The notes beneath the pieces are model-generated. The model was given only the letters and a program-made list of their open reading frames with translations. It did not search any database and was not told the origin of the DNA. Positions 24,169-34,957 of a DNA stretch of 64,000 nucleotides are shown one piece after another. Every line of letters begins with the position of its first letter. Position 1 is the stretch's first letter. The translations under genes were made by a program, and so were the position numbers. The stretch comes from Phascolarctobacterium sp. (GTDB lineage: Bacteria; Bacillota; Negativicutes; Acidaminococcales; Acidaminococcaceae). The stretch spans positions 1-64,000 of the forward strand of contig JAUNWI010000001.1 in assembly GCA_030540395.1 (NCBI GenBank), given 5' to 3'.

Positions 24169-24440
24169 CAGTTACTGCATCCCCCTTCAGTCATCCGCAC
24201 ATACTTTATATTTGCAACCTTAGTTACTGCGCGGTCTGACAGCTCCCCCCGAGGGGGAGCCTCTCCTAAAGCCTCACTATTCCGTTTCTTTGCTTAGGAA
24301 TATTGTTCCTTCTTCCATTGGTTACTGCATCCCCCTTCAGTCATCCGCACATACTTTATATTTGCAACCTTAGTTACTGCGCGGTCTGACAGCTCCCCCC
24401 GAGGGGGAGCCTCTCCTAAAGCCTCACTATTCCGTTTCTA
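24169..24440. repeat. Two right arms of the palindromic element
   Basis: Two 150-base tandem copies (starting 24171 and 24321) read GTTACTGCATCCCCCTTCAG, TCATCCGC, TTGCAACC, GCGCGGTCTGACAGC and TCCCCCCGAGGGGGAGCC. The first is the inverted partner of 23716-23798 across the DUF559 gene. Neither holds the 75-base loop insert. Confidence 0.85.
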
Positions 24441-24489
24441 TGCTTTACAGTTTATGAACAATCAATTACTAACGCAAGCAGTAGTCACT

Positions 24490-24712
24490 CCATCAAAATA
24501 ATACAGAAAAAATGTATGCAAACAACCATATTCTAACATAAGCACGCCTTGCTCCATCAAAGCAATACGGCAAACATCATATCCAAACAAACATATCCTA
24601 ACGCAAGCATGCCTTTCTTCTTCAAAGCAATACAGCAAACATCATATCCAAACAAACATATCCTAACGCAAGCATGCCTTTCTCCATCAAAGCAATACGG
24701 CAGGAAAGTTCT
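24490..24712. repeat. 65-bp tandem repeats
   Basis: AAAGCAATACGGCAAACATC-type units recur at a period of exactly 65 bases (AGCAATAC at 24561, 24626 and 24691), with an older copy before them. The last unit runs directly into the three-hairpin element. No gene is seen. Confidence 0.75.
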
Positions 24713-24921
24713 TATTTACATCGACAGTAACATTTTCTGCGAAGTAACTCATGCACGTCTATCCAAAAGCTTAGTACTACCAAAGCTGGATATAAATATC
24801 CCTTTTTGATAAATCTTTTTGGGAGAGCAAAAAGATTTTGTTTCCCGCGCTTCCAAAAGCGCGCGACCTTTTTGCTACTTTTTCGGTCGCGCGAAAAAGT
24901 AGACGAACAAAAGACTATCCA
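24713..24921 (-). repeat. Three-hairpin element, copy 1
   Basis: Read on the minus strand after priA, it forms three stems in a row: CTACTTTTTCG/CGAAAAAGTAG, GCGCTT/AAGCGC and CAAAAATCTTT-type arms (AAATCTTTTTG/CAAAAAGATTT on the plus strand). It aligns with 36600-36845 over about 245 bases and with 40568-40682 over the hairpin core. It lies about 90 bases after the priA stop codon. Confidence 0.8.
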
Positions 24922-25010
24922 CAAACATAAAAAAGCAAACTACCAAAACTACACATAACCACCAAAAAAAATACTACTCACAAACTCAAACAGCAAACTA
25001 CATACTAAAT

Positions 25011-27377
25011 CTATATTACACTCACAGGATCCACATCAAAGTATATGTTTTTCTGCTCCTTGAATTCACTACCCAAAATAGCTTGCTTAACCTCAGTCAA
25101 ATCCTTAGCCTTGATAACTATATTAAATCTATATAAATCGCGAACTTTAGAAACCAATGCCGGGAACGGTCCGGAAATTTGCAGCTCCGCGCTAAGCTTC
25201 CCTTCCAGCTGCAGCCTCTGCAAATAAAACACCAGCCTCTGGGCCAACGCCAGCCCTTCCCCATCACTCTTATCCCAAATGGTGAGCTTTAACATCTGGG
25301 CAAAGGGAGGATAAAAGAACTCCTTGCGAGCCTCCAGCTCCATTTTCGCAAAGCTGTCATAATCCTGCTTGGCGGCCAATTGAATAATCTCATTTTCCAC
25401 GTCATAGGTCTGGAAGATGACCTGCCCCGGCCTAGCCCCGCGCCCTGCGCGTCCTGCAGCCTGGGTGAGCAGGGAAAAGGCCCGCTCCGAGGCTCGATAA
25501 TCCGGTAAATTCAAGGCGCTATCCGCCGAAAGCACTCCCACCAGCGTCACATTGGGAATATCGTGGCCCTTGGCCACCATCTGGGTCCCGATGAGCACAT
25601 TGCTAGCCCCACTGGCAAATTGGCGCAAAATATCCTCATGGGCAAACTTGGCCATAGTGGAATCCTGGTCCATGCGCAGCACATGCACATCGGGCAGCTG
25701 GGCTAGCTCCGCCTCCGCCTTCTGCGTCCCTGTGCCGAAGAACTTGATGCGCCTGCTGTGGCAGTTGGGGCATTCCGTAGGCACGGGCGCCGTATTGCCG
25801 CAATAATGGCAGCGCATATCCTCGTTGGCACTGTGGTAGACTAGTGCCACCGCGCAATGAGGACAGGTAATGGTATAACCACAATCACGACACATGACAA
25901 AGGTGGAAAAACCACGCCGATTCAAGAGCACAATGGCCTGCTCCCCCTCCGCCACGGTGGTCACCAGAGCCTGCTGCAGCCTGCGGGACAGGACGCTATA
26001 ATTTTTCTCCTGCAGCTCCCGGCGCATATCCACCAAATGCACTGTTGGCAGCTGGCTGCCATTGGGACGCTGGGTCAGGCGCAAATGGGTATACTCCCCT
26101 GTCTGCGCCTTGTAATACGTTACAATATCCGGAGTGGCACTGCCCAAAACCAAGGGTGCACCAGTGTGACGACAACGGGCCAAGGCCACCTCGCGAGCAT
26201 GGTAGTTGGGGCGCTCCTCCTGCTTATAGCTGGTCTCATGCTCCTCGTCGATAATCACGAGACCTAAGTCCGCAAAGGGCGCGAACACGGCGCTGCGCAC
26301 GCCAATGAGCACCTGCGCTTGGCGGGTGCGCATACGGTGCCACACATCGCCGCGCTCATTTTGGGACAGCTTGGAGTGGGCCACGGCGATTTGGTCCCCA
26401 AACCAAGCCTGAAAACGCTTCACCAATTGCGCTGTTAGCGCAATTTCCGGCACTAACATCAGCACCTGCTTACCCGCGTCCACTGCGTGGGCCGCGGCCC
26501 GCAGGTACACCTCCGTCTTGCCGCTGCCGGTGATGCCCTGCAGCAGGAAGGTTTCCTGCTGCTTGCCAACCGTCTTAGCGGCAACGCCACCTGCGCTTTC
26601 CTGCGCACCAGCGCAAGCAACGCCCTGCGCAGCAGCATCCGCTGCCACATTATTTCTATCTATAGCCTTAATAATGCTTGCCACCGCTCGCTGCTGCTCG
26701 CTGGTCAGCTGAAAGCTTTCAGCCAGCCCTGCGGGTCTGGCATAGCTGTTGCGCAGCACGCGCTTTTCCCTTTGCGCCACATAATTACGCTCACAGAGTG
26801 CCTTCAGCACCGCCCGGCTGACGCCCTTGGCGTCCAGCTCGGCAGCACTCAGCCACTCTGTGGCGTCGGCCAAAACAGCCAGAGCCCCATGCTGGGCCCT
26901 GGCCCTTTTGGTCAAAAGTCCAGCCTCCAGTGCCTCTCGTCCCGCCTCTGTCAGCGCAAAGGCCTGCACTGTTTTTTCCTTCAGGCGTTCGGCGTAGGCA
27001 TAATAGAGCAAGCGCCCGGCGGCGTCACGCACCGCCTGACGGCGGATGCTGGTCTTCCCCGGCACAAAAAGCCGCATGGCTTCCGCCAAGCTGCACATAT
27101 AATACTGCGCTAGCCACGTAGCCGTATCTAGCATTTCACTGTCAAACCAAGGGCTGTCCCCCAGTGCAGCCTCCACATATTTAATTTTCGCCAGCATTCC
27201 CGGCGCCGTGGGCAGGGCGCAGCGCTCCACCACAAAGCCCTCCACCTTTTGGCCGCTAAAGGGCACCACTACCCGCCAGCCCCTGTCCAAAAAGGACATG
27301 TTTTCCGGCACGGCGTAGGTAAATTGGCGAAACAGGCTCTTCACCGGTAAATTAATAGCAACATTAACTGCAAACAT
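25011..27377 (-). CDS. priA: Primosomal helicase PriA
   Basis: PriA restarts stalled replication forks by loading the replicative helicase. The 788-residue protein has an N-terminal fork-binding domain, Walker A GITGSGKTEVYL near 278-289, DEEH at about 375 and LNRRGFSTFVMC. Four Cys pairs for zinc lie in the CRDCGYTITCPHC and CHYCGN...CPNCHS blocks, and helicase motifs V and VI (GTQMVAKGHD, QAAGRAGRG) follow. An alanine-rich linker near 245-270 is longer than usual. It is clearly complete. The downstream order priA-def-fmt is kept but interrupted by 2.1 kb of repeats. Confidence 0.96.
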   Translation of the reverse strand: MFAVNVAINLPVKSLFRQFTYAVPENMSFLDRGWRVVVPFSGQKVEGFVVERCALPTAPGMLAKIKYVEAALGDSPWFDSEMLDTATWLAQYYMCSLAEAMRLFVPGKTSIRRQAVRDAAGRLLYYAYAERLKEKTVQAFALTEAGREALEAGLLTKRARAQHGALAVLADATEWLSAAELDAKGVSRAVLKALCERNYVAQREKRVLRNSYARPAGLAESFQLTSEQQRAVASIIKAIDRNNVAADAAAQGVACAGAQESAGGVAAKTVGKQQETFLLQGITGSGKTEVYLRAAAHAVDAGKQVLMLVPEIALTAQLVKRFQAWFGDQIAVAHSKLSQNERGDVWHRMRTRQAQVLIGVRSAVFAPFADLGLVIIDEEHETSYKQEERPNYHAREVALARCRHTGAPLVLGSATPDIVTYYKAQTGEYTHLRLTQRPNGSQLPTVHLVDMRRELQEKNYSVLSRRLQQALVTTVAEGEQAIVLLNRRGFSTFVMCRDCGYTITCPHCAVALVYHSANEDMRCHYCGNTAPVPTECPNCHSRRIKFFGTGTQKAEAELAQLPDVHVLRMDQDSTMAKFAHEDILRQFASGASNVLIGTQMVAKGHDIPNVTLVGVLSADSALNLPDYRASERAFSLLTQAAGRAGRGARPGQVIFQTYDVENEIIQLAAKQDYDSFAKMELEARKEFFYPPFAQMLKLTIWDKSDGEGLALAQRLVFYLQRLQLEGKLSAELQISGPFPALVSKVRDLYRFNIVIKAKDLTEVKQAILGSEFKEQKNIYFDVDPVSVI

Positions 27378-27465
27378 GGGAACTCCCTTCCAAGCTTAGA
27401 TATCTATAAACCTGCTTCTATTATACCAAATTCTGGCACATTCAGCAGGAAAACTTTTCCAAAAG

Positions 27466-27496
27466 CAAACGCCCCGGCAGCAAGCCGAGGCGTAAA
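27466..27496 (-). terminator. Terminator of the NhaC-type gene
   Basis: ACGCCTCGGC and GCCGGGGCGT (minus strand) form the stem, followed by TTTGCTTTT. It lies about 20 bases after the antiporter stop. Confidence 0.8.
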
Positions 27497-27512
27497 GAAT
27501 TTCTTTATACTT

Positions 27513-28892
27513 TTATACTACCACAAAACCAGCAATCAGATAAGCAATGGAAGCAAAAACCATGGCAATACCTGCATAGGGCAGCTGGGTATAAACATGA
27601 GCCGTGTTTTCAATATCGCAGGCCTTGGAGGTGAACACAGTGGCATCCGCATAGAAGCAGGCATGACTGCACAGTGTTGCGCCGCTAACGATGGAAGCCA
27701 TTATCAGGAAGGGATTGGCCTCCACGGCAAAGCCCAGAGGAATAATGATGGGTGCGCACACTGCGGGAATACCCCAGTTGGAGCCGGTGATGAAGCCCAG
27801 GCAGCCCACAGTCCAAAAGGCCAGCATGGGATACATTTGCGCATTTACATAGGGCTCGATAAGATGAATAACATAGGCTGGCATACCAATGGCAGTCATG
27901 GCACCCTCGATATAGAAGGCGGCCACGATGATGGACAGTACGGGCACAAGGTCCGCAAAGCCTTCAATCCAGCAATCGCAGAACTTGCCCATGGTAATTT
28001 TGCCCCGGGGCACGTAGAGCACGATGCAGCAGAGCAGCGCAGCAATGAGGCCCACGAACAAATCGCCCACATACATTTGCACCCCAATCATGGTCAGGAT
28101 GGGAATCACAAAGTCCCAGGCACTGGCCTTGCGGTCGTAATCATCTGGCTTATCATGCTTGTGGTATTTGGCGTTTTCGATGATGCCGTAGCCCTCCTCG
28201 TCGTTCTTAAGACGGGCATAGGCACGCTTCATGGCGCCCACCTTGGGCACAATGCCCACGATGAAGAGGGGCACGATGGCCAAAGCAAAAATGCCATAGA
28301 AAATATAAGGGATAATCTGCATATAGGTGGAAATGGCGTCGCCGTAGCCCAGAGCCTTGATGGCATCCTGCTCGTAGAAGACGCCGCCAAAGAAGATGGC
28401 CCAGGTGGAAAAGGGAATCAGTACGCTGGTGGGCGCACCGGTGGAATCCACCACGTAAGCCAAGGCCTCACGGGGAATATTTCTTTGGTCCGCCAGCTTT
28501 TTAGTGCAGCTGGTGACGGTCAAAATATTCATGTAATCGTCAATATAGATAATCATGCCTAAAACCCAGGCAGACAGCAGCGTAGTGGTTTTGGACTTGC
28601 ACAGCTTGCCCAAAACATTGGCAATGGCGTTGGTAGCATTGGACTCGTTGATAACCGCAATCAAGCTGCCAAAAAGGCCGCACACAAGTAGCATCCATAC
28701 GGATTCCGGGTCCGTAAAGACTTCGAAAAATTTAGAGGTGGCCAATTCCACAAAATTAGCACCCGTTTTATAGCTCAATAAACCGTAGCCGGTCAAAGCA
28801 CCTAAGAGCAAGGGCTCCGTTGTCCTTTTTGACCAAACTGCCACTACAACAGTCAAAATTGCAGGGAATAAGCAGATTATTCCATATTCCAT
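27513..28892 (-). CDS. NhaC-type Na+/H+ antiporter family protein
   Basis: This 459-residue inner-membrane protein has 11-12 hydrophobic segments. The pattern fits the NhaC/IT superfamily: a central YIDDYMNILTV motif near 120 with paired Asp, then STGAPTSVLIPFSTWA near 170 and TGSNWGIPAVCAPIIIPL near 350-370. Members exchange Na+ for H+ or an organic acid. ATG 28892 is used because GAGGGGG precedes it; 22 further open codons upstream are unlikely. No neighbour hints at the substrate, and an amino- or carboxylic-acid/Na+ antiport is also possible. Confidence 0.8.
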   Translation of the reverse strand: MEYGIICLFPAILTVVVAVWSKRTTEPLLLGALTGYGLLSYKTGANFVELATSKFFEVFTDPESVWMLLVCGLFGSLIAVINESNATNAIANVLGKLCKSKTTTLLSAWVLGMIIYIDDYMNILTVTSCTKKLADQRNIPREALAYVVDSTGAPTSVLIPFSTWAIFFGGVFYEQDAIKALGYGDAISTYMQIIPYIFYGIFALAIVPLFIVGIVPKVGAMKRAYARLKNDEEGYGIIENAKYHKHDKPDDYDRKASAWDFVIPILTMIGVQMYVGDLFVGLIAALLCCIVLYVPRGKITMGKFCDCWIEGFADLVPVLSIIVAAFYIEGAMTAIGMPAYVIHLIEPYVNAQMYPMLAFWTVGCLGFITGSNWGIPAVCAPIIIPLGFAVEANPFLIMASIVSGATLCSHACFYADATVFTSKACDIENTAHVYTQLPYAGIAMVFASIAYLIAGFVVV

Positions 28893-29024
28893 CAACAAAG
28901 CCCCCTCAAGCTCCATTTTACAGCTTTTTCCTTCTAAATAAAGCTGTATGCTTTCCATTTTGTGTCTCTACATAAGAGGCAAACTTATTATACTTCTCCC
29001 CGTGTCATTTGTCTATAGTATTTT

Positions 29025-29068
29025 AAAAAAATAAAGTGCCCGCAGTAAATTTTTTTCACTGCGGACAC
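29025..29068 (-). terminator. Terminator of the porin remnant
   Basis: GTGTCCGCAGTGAAA and TTTACTGCGGGCAC pair, followed by TTTATTTTTTT on the minus strand. A functional terminator after a broken gene suggests recent decay. Confidence 0.8.
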
Positions 29069-29087
29069 ATGTAAGGCAAATATTAAA

Positions 29088-29385
29088 TTAGAACAGGAAG
29101 TACAGCTCGGAAACCATAACCTTATCTCTCTTATCGCCAAGCTTGGACTCAGTATCAAAATAGTCAACCAAAGCATAAACGTTCTTGCTAATGGTATAGC
29201 GAGCGCCCACATTCCAGCCCTCAAAGCCGCCATCACAGAGGAAGCGGTTGGCGGAAATGGTGGGAAGCAGGAATTGGTGATGATTTGCTCATTTTGCAGC
29301 ATCAAATTATAGGTCCAAGTGTCATTAATCTTGCCCTCACCCCAAATACGGGTACGGGCACTGGCAGCATCCCTAAAGCATATGC
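29088..29385 (-). pseudogene. Outer-membrane porin remnant (OmpM-like C-terminus)
   Basis: One minus-strand frame ends in GARYTISKNVYALVDYFDTE...VMVSELYFLF with a terminal Phe, the alternating pattern and last strand of a beta-barrel porin. An adjacent piece (RIWGEGKINDTWTYNLMLQNEQ) is also barrel-like but lies in another frame; the switch falls near 29280. No start codon, signal or SLH domain is left. It is the tail of a porin gene with an internal frameshift or deletion, and it supports a diderm host. Confidence 0.7.
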
Positions 29386-29410
29386 AAAATATTTTCCTTT
29401 TTCTGCACAA

Positions 29411-29514
29411 AGGCGAAAATAACTATAATTCCATAATAAATTTTATATATTTATTTTATTGTAACATATATAAATTGCAGAAGCAAGAAAAATAAAGGGC
29501 AATATTGGGGCAAA
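29411..29514. other. AT-rich intergenic DNA
   Basis: Nothing recognised; AT-rich sequence between the porin remnant and the secF terminator. Confidence 0.4.
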
Positions 29515-29562
29515 GAAAAAGCTCCTGCTGCCACAGCTCTTTTCAAGCTGCACAGCAGGAGC
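29515..29562 (-). terminator. Terminator of the secDF run
   Basis: GCTCCTGCTG and CAGCAGGAGC form a 10-bp stem with an inner CAGCT/AGCTG stem and a minus-strand T run. It is about 60 bases after secF. Confidence 0.88.
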
Positions 29563-29624
29563 AATATTTTGATTTTGGCTTTTATTGACCAGCCTTCTTG
29601 AGTTCATGTAACTCAAACGTAGGC

Positions 29625-30506
29625 TTATTGACCGGCCTTCTTGCCTCTCAAGAAGAGCCACAGGGGACCTGCCAGGAAGGTGGAGGTATAAGCACCACTG
29701 GAGAAGCCCACCAGCATAGCGAAGGAGAAGTTGCGAATGGTTTCGCCGCCGAAGAGGAAGATGGAAACAACAGCAAACAAGGAGGTGCCCACAGTGTAAA
29801 TGCTGCGGCCCATGGTTTGCCAAATGCTGTTATCAATCATTTCACTCAAGGATTCGCTGCGACGATGAATCTTCAGGTTTTCGCGAATGCGGTCAAAAAT
29901 AACGATGGTACCATTGATGGAATAGCCTACTACGGTCAGCAGAGCTGCCACGAAGGAGGAGTCCATTTCCATATGGAAGAGGGAGAAATAGCTCAAGGTT
30001 ACGCTAACGTCGATAATCAGGGCGATGATCGCGGCAATGGCGAATTTGAACTCAAAGCGCAGAGTGATGTAGGCAATCATCAAAAACCAAGACAGCACAA
30101 TGGCCAGCACTGCCTGCTGAATGAGCTCGCCGCCCACGGTAGCACCAACGTTTTCTACACGCTGGATGGCAAAATTTCCCAGCTTGCCCTTCAGGTCGTC
30201 CATCACCGCACGGCGCTTGTCATCGTTGATGACGCCGGTGCGGATGAGCACGCCCTTGGCCTCCTTGGCATTGCTATCATTGCTTTCCAATTGGATGATG
30301 CTGTTGCCCAAATCATGGTTCTTCAGCACATCGCGCACCTCGGCTACCTGCACGGGGCGGTCAAAGGACAAATCCATGATGCTGCCGCCGGTGAAGTCAA
30401 TGCCCAGATTAAAGCCCTTCATAATCATGGAGCCAAAGCCAATGATCAAAAAGGTAATGGTAATGGCAAAGAAAATCTTGTAGTTTTTTACAATAGAGAA
30501 TTTCAT
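29625..30506 (-). CDS. secF: Protein translocase subunit SecF
   Basis: SecF works with SecD at the membrane to pull exported proteins through using the proton gradient. The 293-residue protein has the first transmembrane helix (11-29), the GIDFTGG motif, a periplasmic domain and five further helices with VGYSINGTIVIFDRIREN near 190-207. The stop and secD start context is tight: secD ends at 30506 with a one-base overlap. The last 18 coding bases are repeated about 42 bases downstream, a small tandem duplication. Confidence 0.96.
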   Translation of the reverse strand: MKFSIVKNYKIFFAITITFLIIGFGSMIMKGFNLGIDFTGGSIMDLSFDRPVQVAEVRDVLKNHDLGNSIIQLESNDSNAKEAKGVLIRTGVINDDKRRAVMDDLKGKLGNFAIQRVENVGATVGGELIQQAVLAIVLSWFLMIAYITLRFEFKFAIAAIIALIIDVSVTLSYFSLFHMEMDSSFVAALLTVVGYSINGTIVIFDRIRENLKIHRRSESLSEMIDNSIWQTMGRSIYTVGTSLFAVVSIFLFGGETIRNFSFAMLVGFSSGAYTSTFLAGPLWLFLRGKKAGQ

Positions 30507-31750
30507 TATTTGGCCACCTCCTTCGCCTCAGCCGGCTTCGGTGCGCGAGCACCGAAGAGGAAGTAGCTCTTGGTGATATTGCTGTAAACCAAGAAACGCA
30601 TCAAGAACTTGGATACGGTTACAGCGGTGAACATACTGAGCAGGGTGCCCAATGCCAGAGTAACGGCAAAGCCCTTAATGGGGCCGGTGCCCAGATAGAA
30701 CAGCACTGCTGCTGCCATCAAGGTGGTGATATTGGAGTCCAAAATGGTAATGATGGCACGGCTAAAGCCGGAGTCCATAGCACTGCGCAGTGTTTTGCCC
30801 TTCTTGACCTCTTCCTTGAAGCGCTCGAAAATCAGCACGTTGGCGTCAACTGCCATACCAATGGACAGGATGATACCGGCGATACCGGGCAGAGTCAGGG
30901 TTGCGCCTAAATAACGCATAATGAGCAGCAAAAGCATTACGTACAGCAGCAGGGCGATGTCGGCTACTACACCGGCCAAACGGTAGAAGAGCAGCATGAA
31001 CACGAAAACGCCGGCAATACCGATCAGGAAGGCCTTCACGCTCTTATCCTTGGAGTCCTGGCCCAAGGTGGGGCCCACGGTGCGGTTTTCCAGCACCTCA
31101 ATTTTTACAGGCAAGCTGCCGCTGCGCAGCAGAATGGCCAAATGCTCAGCCTCCTCCACATTGCGGGAGCCGGAAATTTGAGCTCTGCCGCCGGTGATGG
31201 CTTCTTGAACAACAGGTGCTGTGAGCACCTCGCCATCCAGCACAATGGCAATTTGTTTACCAACATTACGAGCGGTCAGGTCAGCAAATTTTTTGCCACC
31301 CTCGTCGCTAAATTCCAGGCCAACCACAGCCTGATTACCTTGGGATACCTGAGCTCTGGCATCCTTCAGATCCTTACCGGTCATAACTACCTTGCCGTTC
31401 ATATCCTTGAACTGCAGCATAGCAGTACGGCCCAGCATGGCGATGGCCTTTTCCGGATCCTTGACACCGGGAAGCTCTACAATAATACGGTCCTTGCCCT
31501 GACGTTGAATAACAGGCTCGGTGAGACCCAGCTCGTTGACGCGGCGTTCGATGATTTTTACACTGCGGTTAACAGCATCATCATCCACCTTCAGGTCCGG
31601 TGTATCCACGGCCTGCAGAACAACGTGGGTACCGCCCTGCAAATCCAAGCCCTGTTTAATAGAGTTTGCCAGGGGGGAGATGTAGACGCAGAAACCGCCG
31701 ATTATTGCCAGTGCAATAACCAGAAATTTCCCCAACTCATTCCAACGCAA
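30506..31750 (-). CDS. secD: Protein translocase subunit SecD
   Basis: SecD is the partner of SecF in the SecDF-YajC complex. The 414-residue protein has one N-terminal helix, the GLDLQGGTHVVLQ motif near 34-46, the periplasmic P1 head (residues about 50-235) and five C-terminal helices with GMAVDANVLIFERFKEE. It lacks the long insertion seen in some proteobacteria. ATG is preceded by AAGGAGGAAAT. The yajC gene lies two genes upstream, in the usual Negativicutes arrangement. Confidence 0.96.
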   Translation of the reverse strand: MRWNELGKFLVIALAIIGGFCVYISPLANSIKQGLDLQGGTHVVLQAVDTPDLKVDDDAVNRSVKIIERRVNELGLTEPVIQRQGKDRIIVELPGVKDPEKAIAMLGRTAMLQFKDMNGKVVMTGKDLKDARAQVSQGNQAVVGLEFSDEGGKKFADLTARNVGKQIAIVLDGEVLTAPVVQEAITGGRAQISGSRNVEEAEHLAILLRSGSLPVKIEVLENRTVGPTLGQDSKDKSVKAFLIGIAGVFVFMLLFYRLAGVVADIALLLYVMLLLLIMRYLGATLTLPGIAGIILSIGMAVDANVLIFERFKEEVKKGKTLRSAMDSGFSRAIITILDSNITTLMAAAVLFYLGTGPIKGFAVTLALGTLLSMFTAVTVSKFLMRFLVYSNITKSYFLFGARAPKPAEAKEVAK

Positions 31751-31789
31751 AATAATTTCCTCCTTAAAAATGGATTTAAAATTTATCAG

Positions 31790-32365
31790 TTAAAGCGGTG
31801 CGAGAGTGATGATTCCGCTTTCACTAACAATATACTGCATTTTGACATCGTACTCATCTGTAGGAAGGCTTGCCTGCAGCAGGCAATCGTAGGCTACACC
31901 CATGGTCACCGCCTGCTTGGCCCGGGGCAAAAACCTGTCATAATAGCCTGCTCCCATGCCCATGCGACTGCCATCCCTGCCAAAGGCCACCCCCGGCACC
32001 AAAACCAGGTCCAGCTCCCCAGGCTCAATGAGCTCCAAGGGCGGGCGCACAGTGCGGATGCCGTAGCGGTCCAGGTCAAAGTCCTGCAGATTTTTTAGGC
32101 GCACGGCTACAAAGCTAGTGTCCGACACAATGTAGGGCACGGCCACAGTCTTGCCCATGGCCAGGGCTGCCGCCAAAACTGCATCCACCCCAAGCTCCTT
32201 GCCAAACGCCAAAAAGCCCATGACGCTTTTAGCTTTGCAAAAAGCATCACAGGCCAGGATCTGCCGGGCCACCGCTGCAGCTGCAGCAGTAACCTGCTCC
32301 CTAGTCAATTGAGCACGCTGCTGGCGCAGGGCCTTACGCAGCGTTATTTTTTCATGCTCAAGCAT
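31790..32365 (-). CDS. 5-formyltetrahydrofolate cyclo-ligase
   Basis: This 191-residue enzyme converts 5-formyl-THF to methenyl-THF using ATP. It has the N-terminal KxxLRQQRA start, a central GxxFG-like stretch and the ATP/folate loop LVLVPGVAFGRDGSRMGMGAGYYDRFL at about 131-157, diagnostic for the YgfA/MTHFS family. It overlaps yajC by 8 bases. The insertion between yajC and secD is typical for some Negativicutes. Confidence 0.93.
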   Translation of the reverse strand: MLEHEKITLRKALRQQRAQLTREQVTAAAAAVARQILACDAFCKAKSVMGFLAFGKELGVDAVLAAALAMGKTVAVPYIVSDTSFVAVRLKNLQDFDLDRYGIRTVRPPLELIEPGELDLVLVPGVAFGRDGSRMGMGAGYYDRFLPRAKQAVTMGVAYDCLLQASLPTDEYDVKMQYIVSESGIITLAPL

Positions 32366-32648
32366 TTTTTGCCGGGTCTTGATGTCCGCTCACAGCGTTG
32401 CGTGCCATTTCGATTTCCACGCCTTCAGCAACCTGCACCTTGACGCGCTTTTCGCTGATGGCAGTGATTTTGCCATAGATGCCGCCGATGGTAATAATAT
32501 CATCGCCCACCTTCAAGCTGTTAAGTAAATCACGACGCTTTTGTTGCTCCTTCTTTTGGGGACGCCACAGCATGAAATAGAAAATGCCGCCCATTAAGAA
32601 AAAAGGCAACACAGAATTAAGCATGGCCATTGAATCTCCACCTTGCAT
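32358..32648 (-). CDS. yajC: Preprotein translocase subunit YajC
   Basis: This 96-residue protein has a single N-terminal membrane helix (LPFFLMGGIFYFMLWRPQKKEQQKR) and a small cytosolic domain with GDDIITIGGIYGKI, the YajC signature. YajC binds SecDF and AcrB-like pumps. GGAGGTGGAAGT lies before ATG 32648. A second ATG six codons on also has a GGTGGAG site, so the exact start may vary. Confidence 0.94.
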   Translation of the reverse strand: MQGGDSMAMLNSVLPFFLMGGIFYFMLWRPQKKEQQKRRDLLNSLKVGDDIITIGGIYGKITAISEKRVKVQVAEGVEIEMARNAVSGHQDPAKNA

Positions 32649-32717
32649 ACTTCCACCTCCAGGAATTTAAATAGCTAGTAAACAATTATACATTCTCTAT
32701 TATACCTTAAAAATCCT

Positions 32718-34870
<2,153 letters not shown>

Positions 34871-34901
34871 CTTATTTCTTCTTTCTTCCAATTTGCCTCC
34901 C

Positions 34902-34957
34902 CTATTGTCCTCTCTCTGGGAGGGAGGTGGCACGGCTTTAGCCGTGACGGAGGGAGT
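34902..34957. repeat. Half palindromic element before queA
   Basis: TCCTCTCTCTGGGAGGGAGGTGG, then CACGGCTTTAGCCGTGACGG and AGGGAG. It fills the 87-base gap between spoIID and queA and may separate their transcripts. Confidence 0.7.

Noticed and set aside
24712-24924. Minus-strand 70-residue frame, with a similar one at 36640-36852
   Set aside because: Both lie within the three-hairpin element; copy 3 has no matching frame and the changes preserve stems, not codons.
28988-29410. Minus-strand 140-residue frame
   Set aside because: Only part of it is barrel-like; the rest is the wrong frame of the porin remnant.
29598-30566. Long plus-strand frame opposite secF
   Set aside because: It is the antisense shadow of a well-supported gene. 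The same applies to 32802-33809 opposite tgt and 27597-28562 opposite the antiporter.
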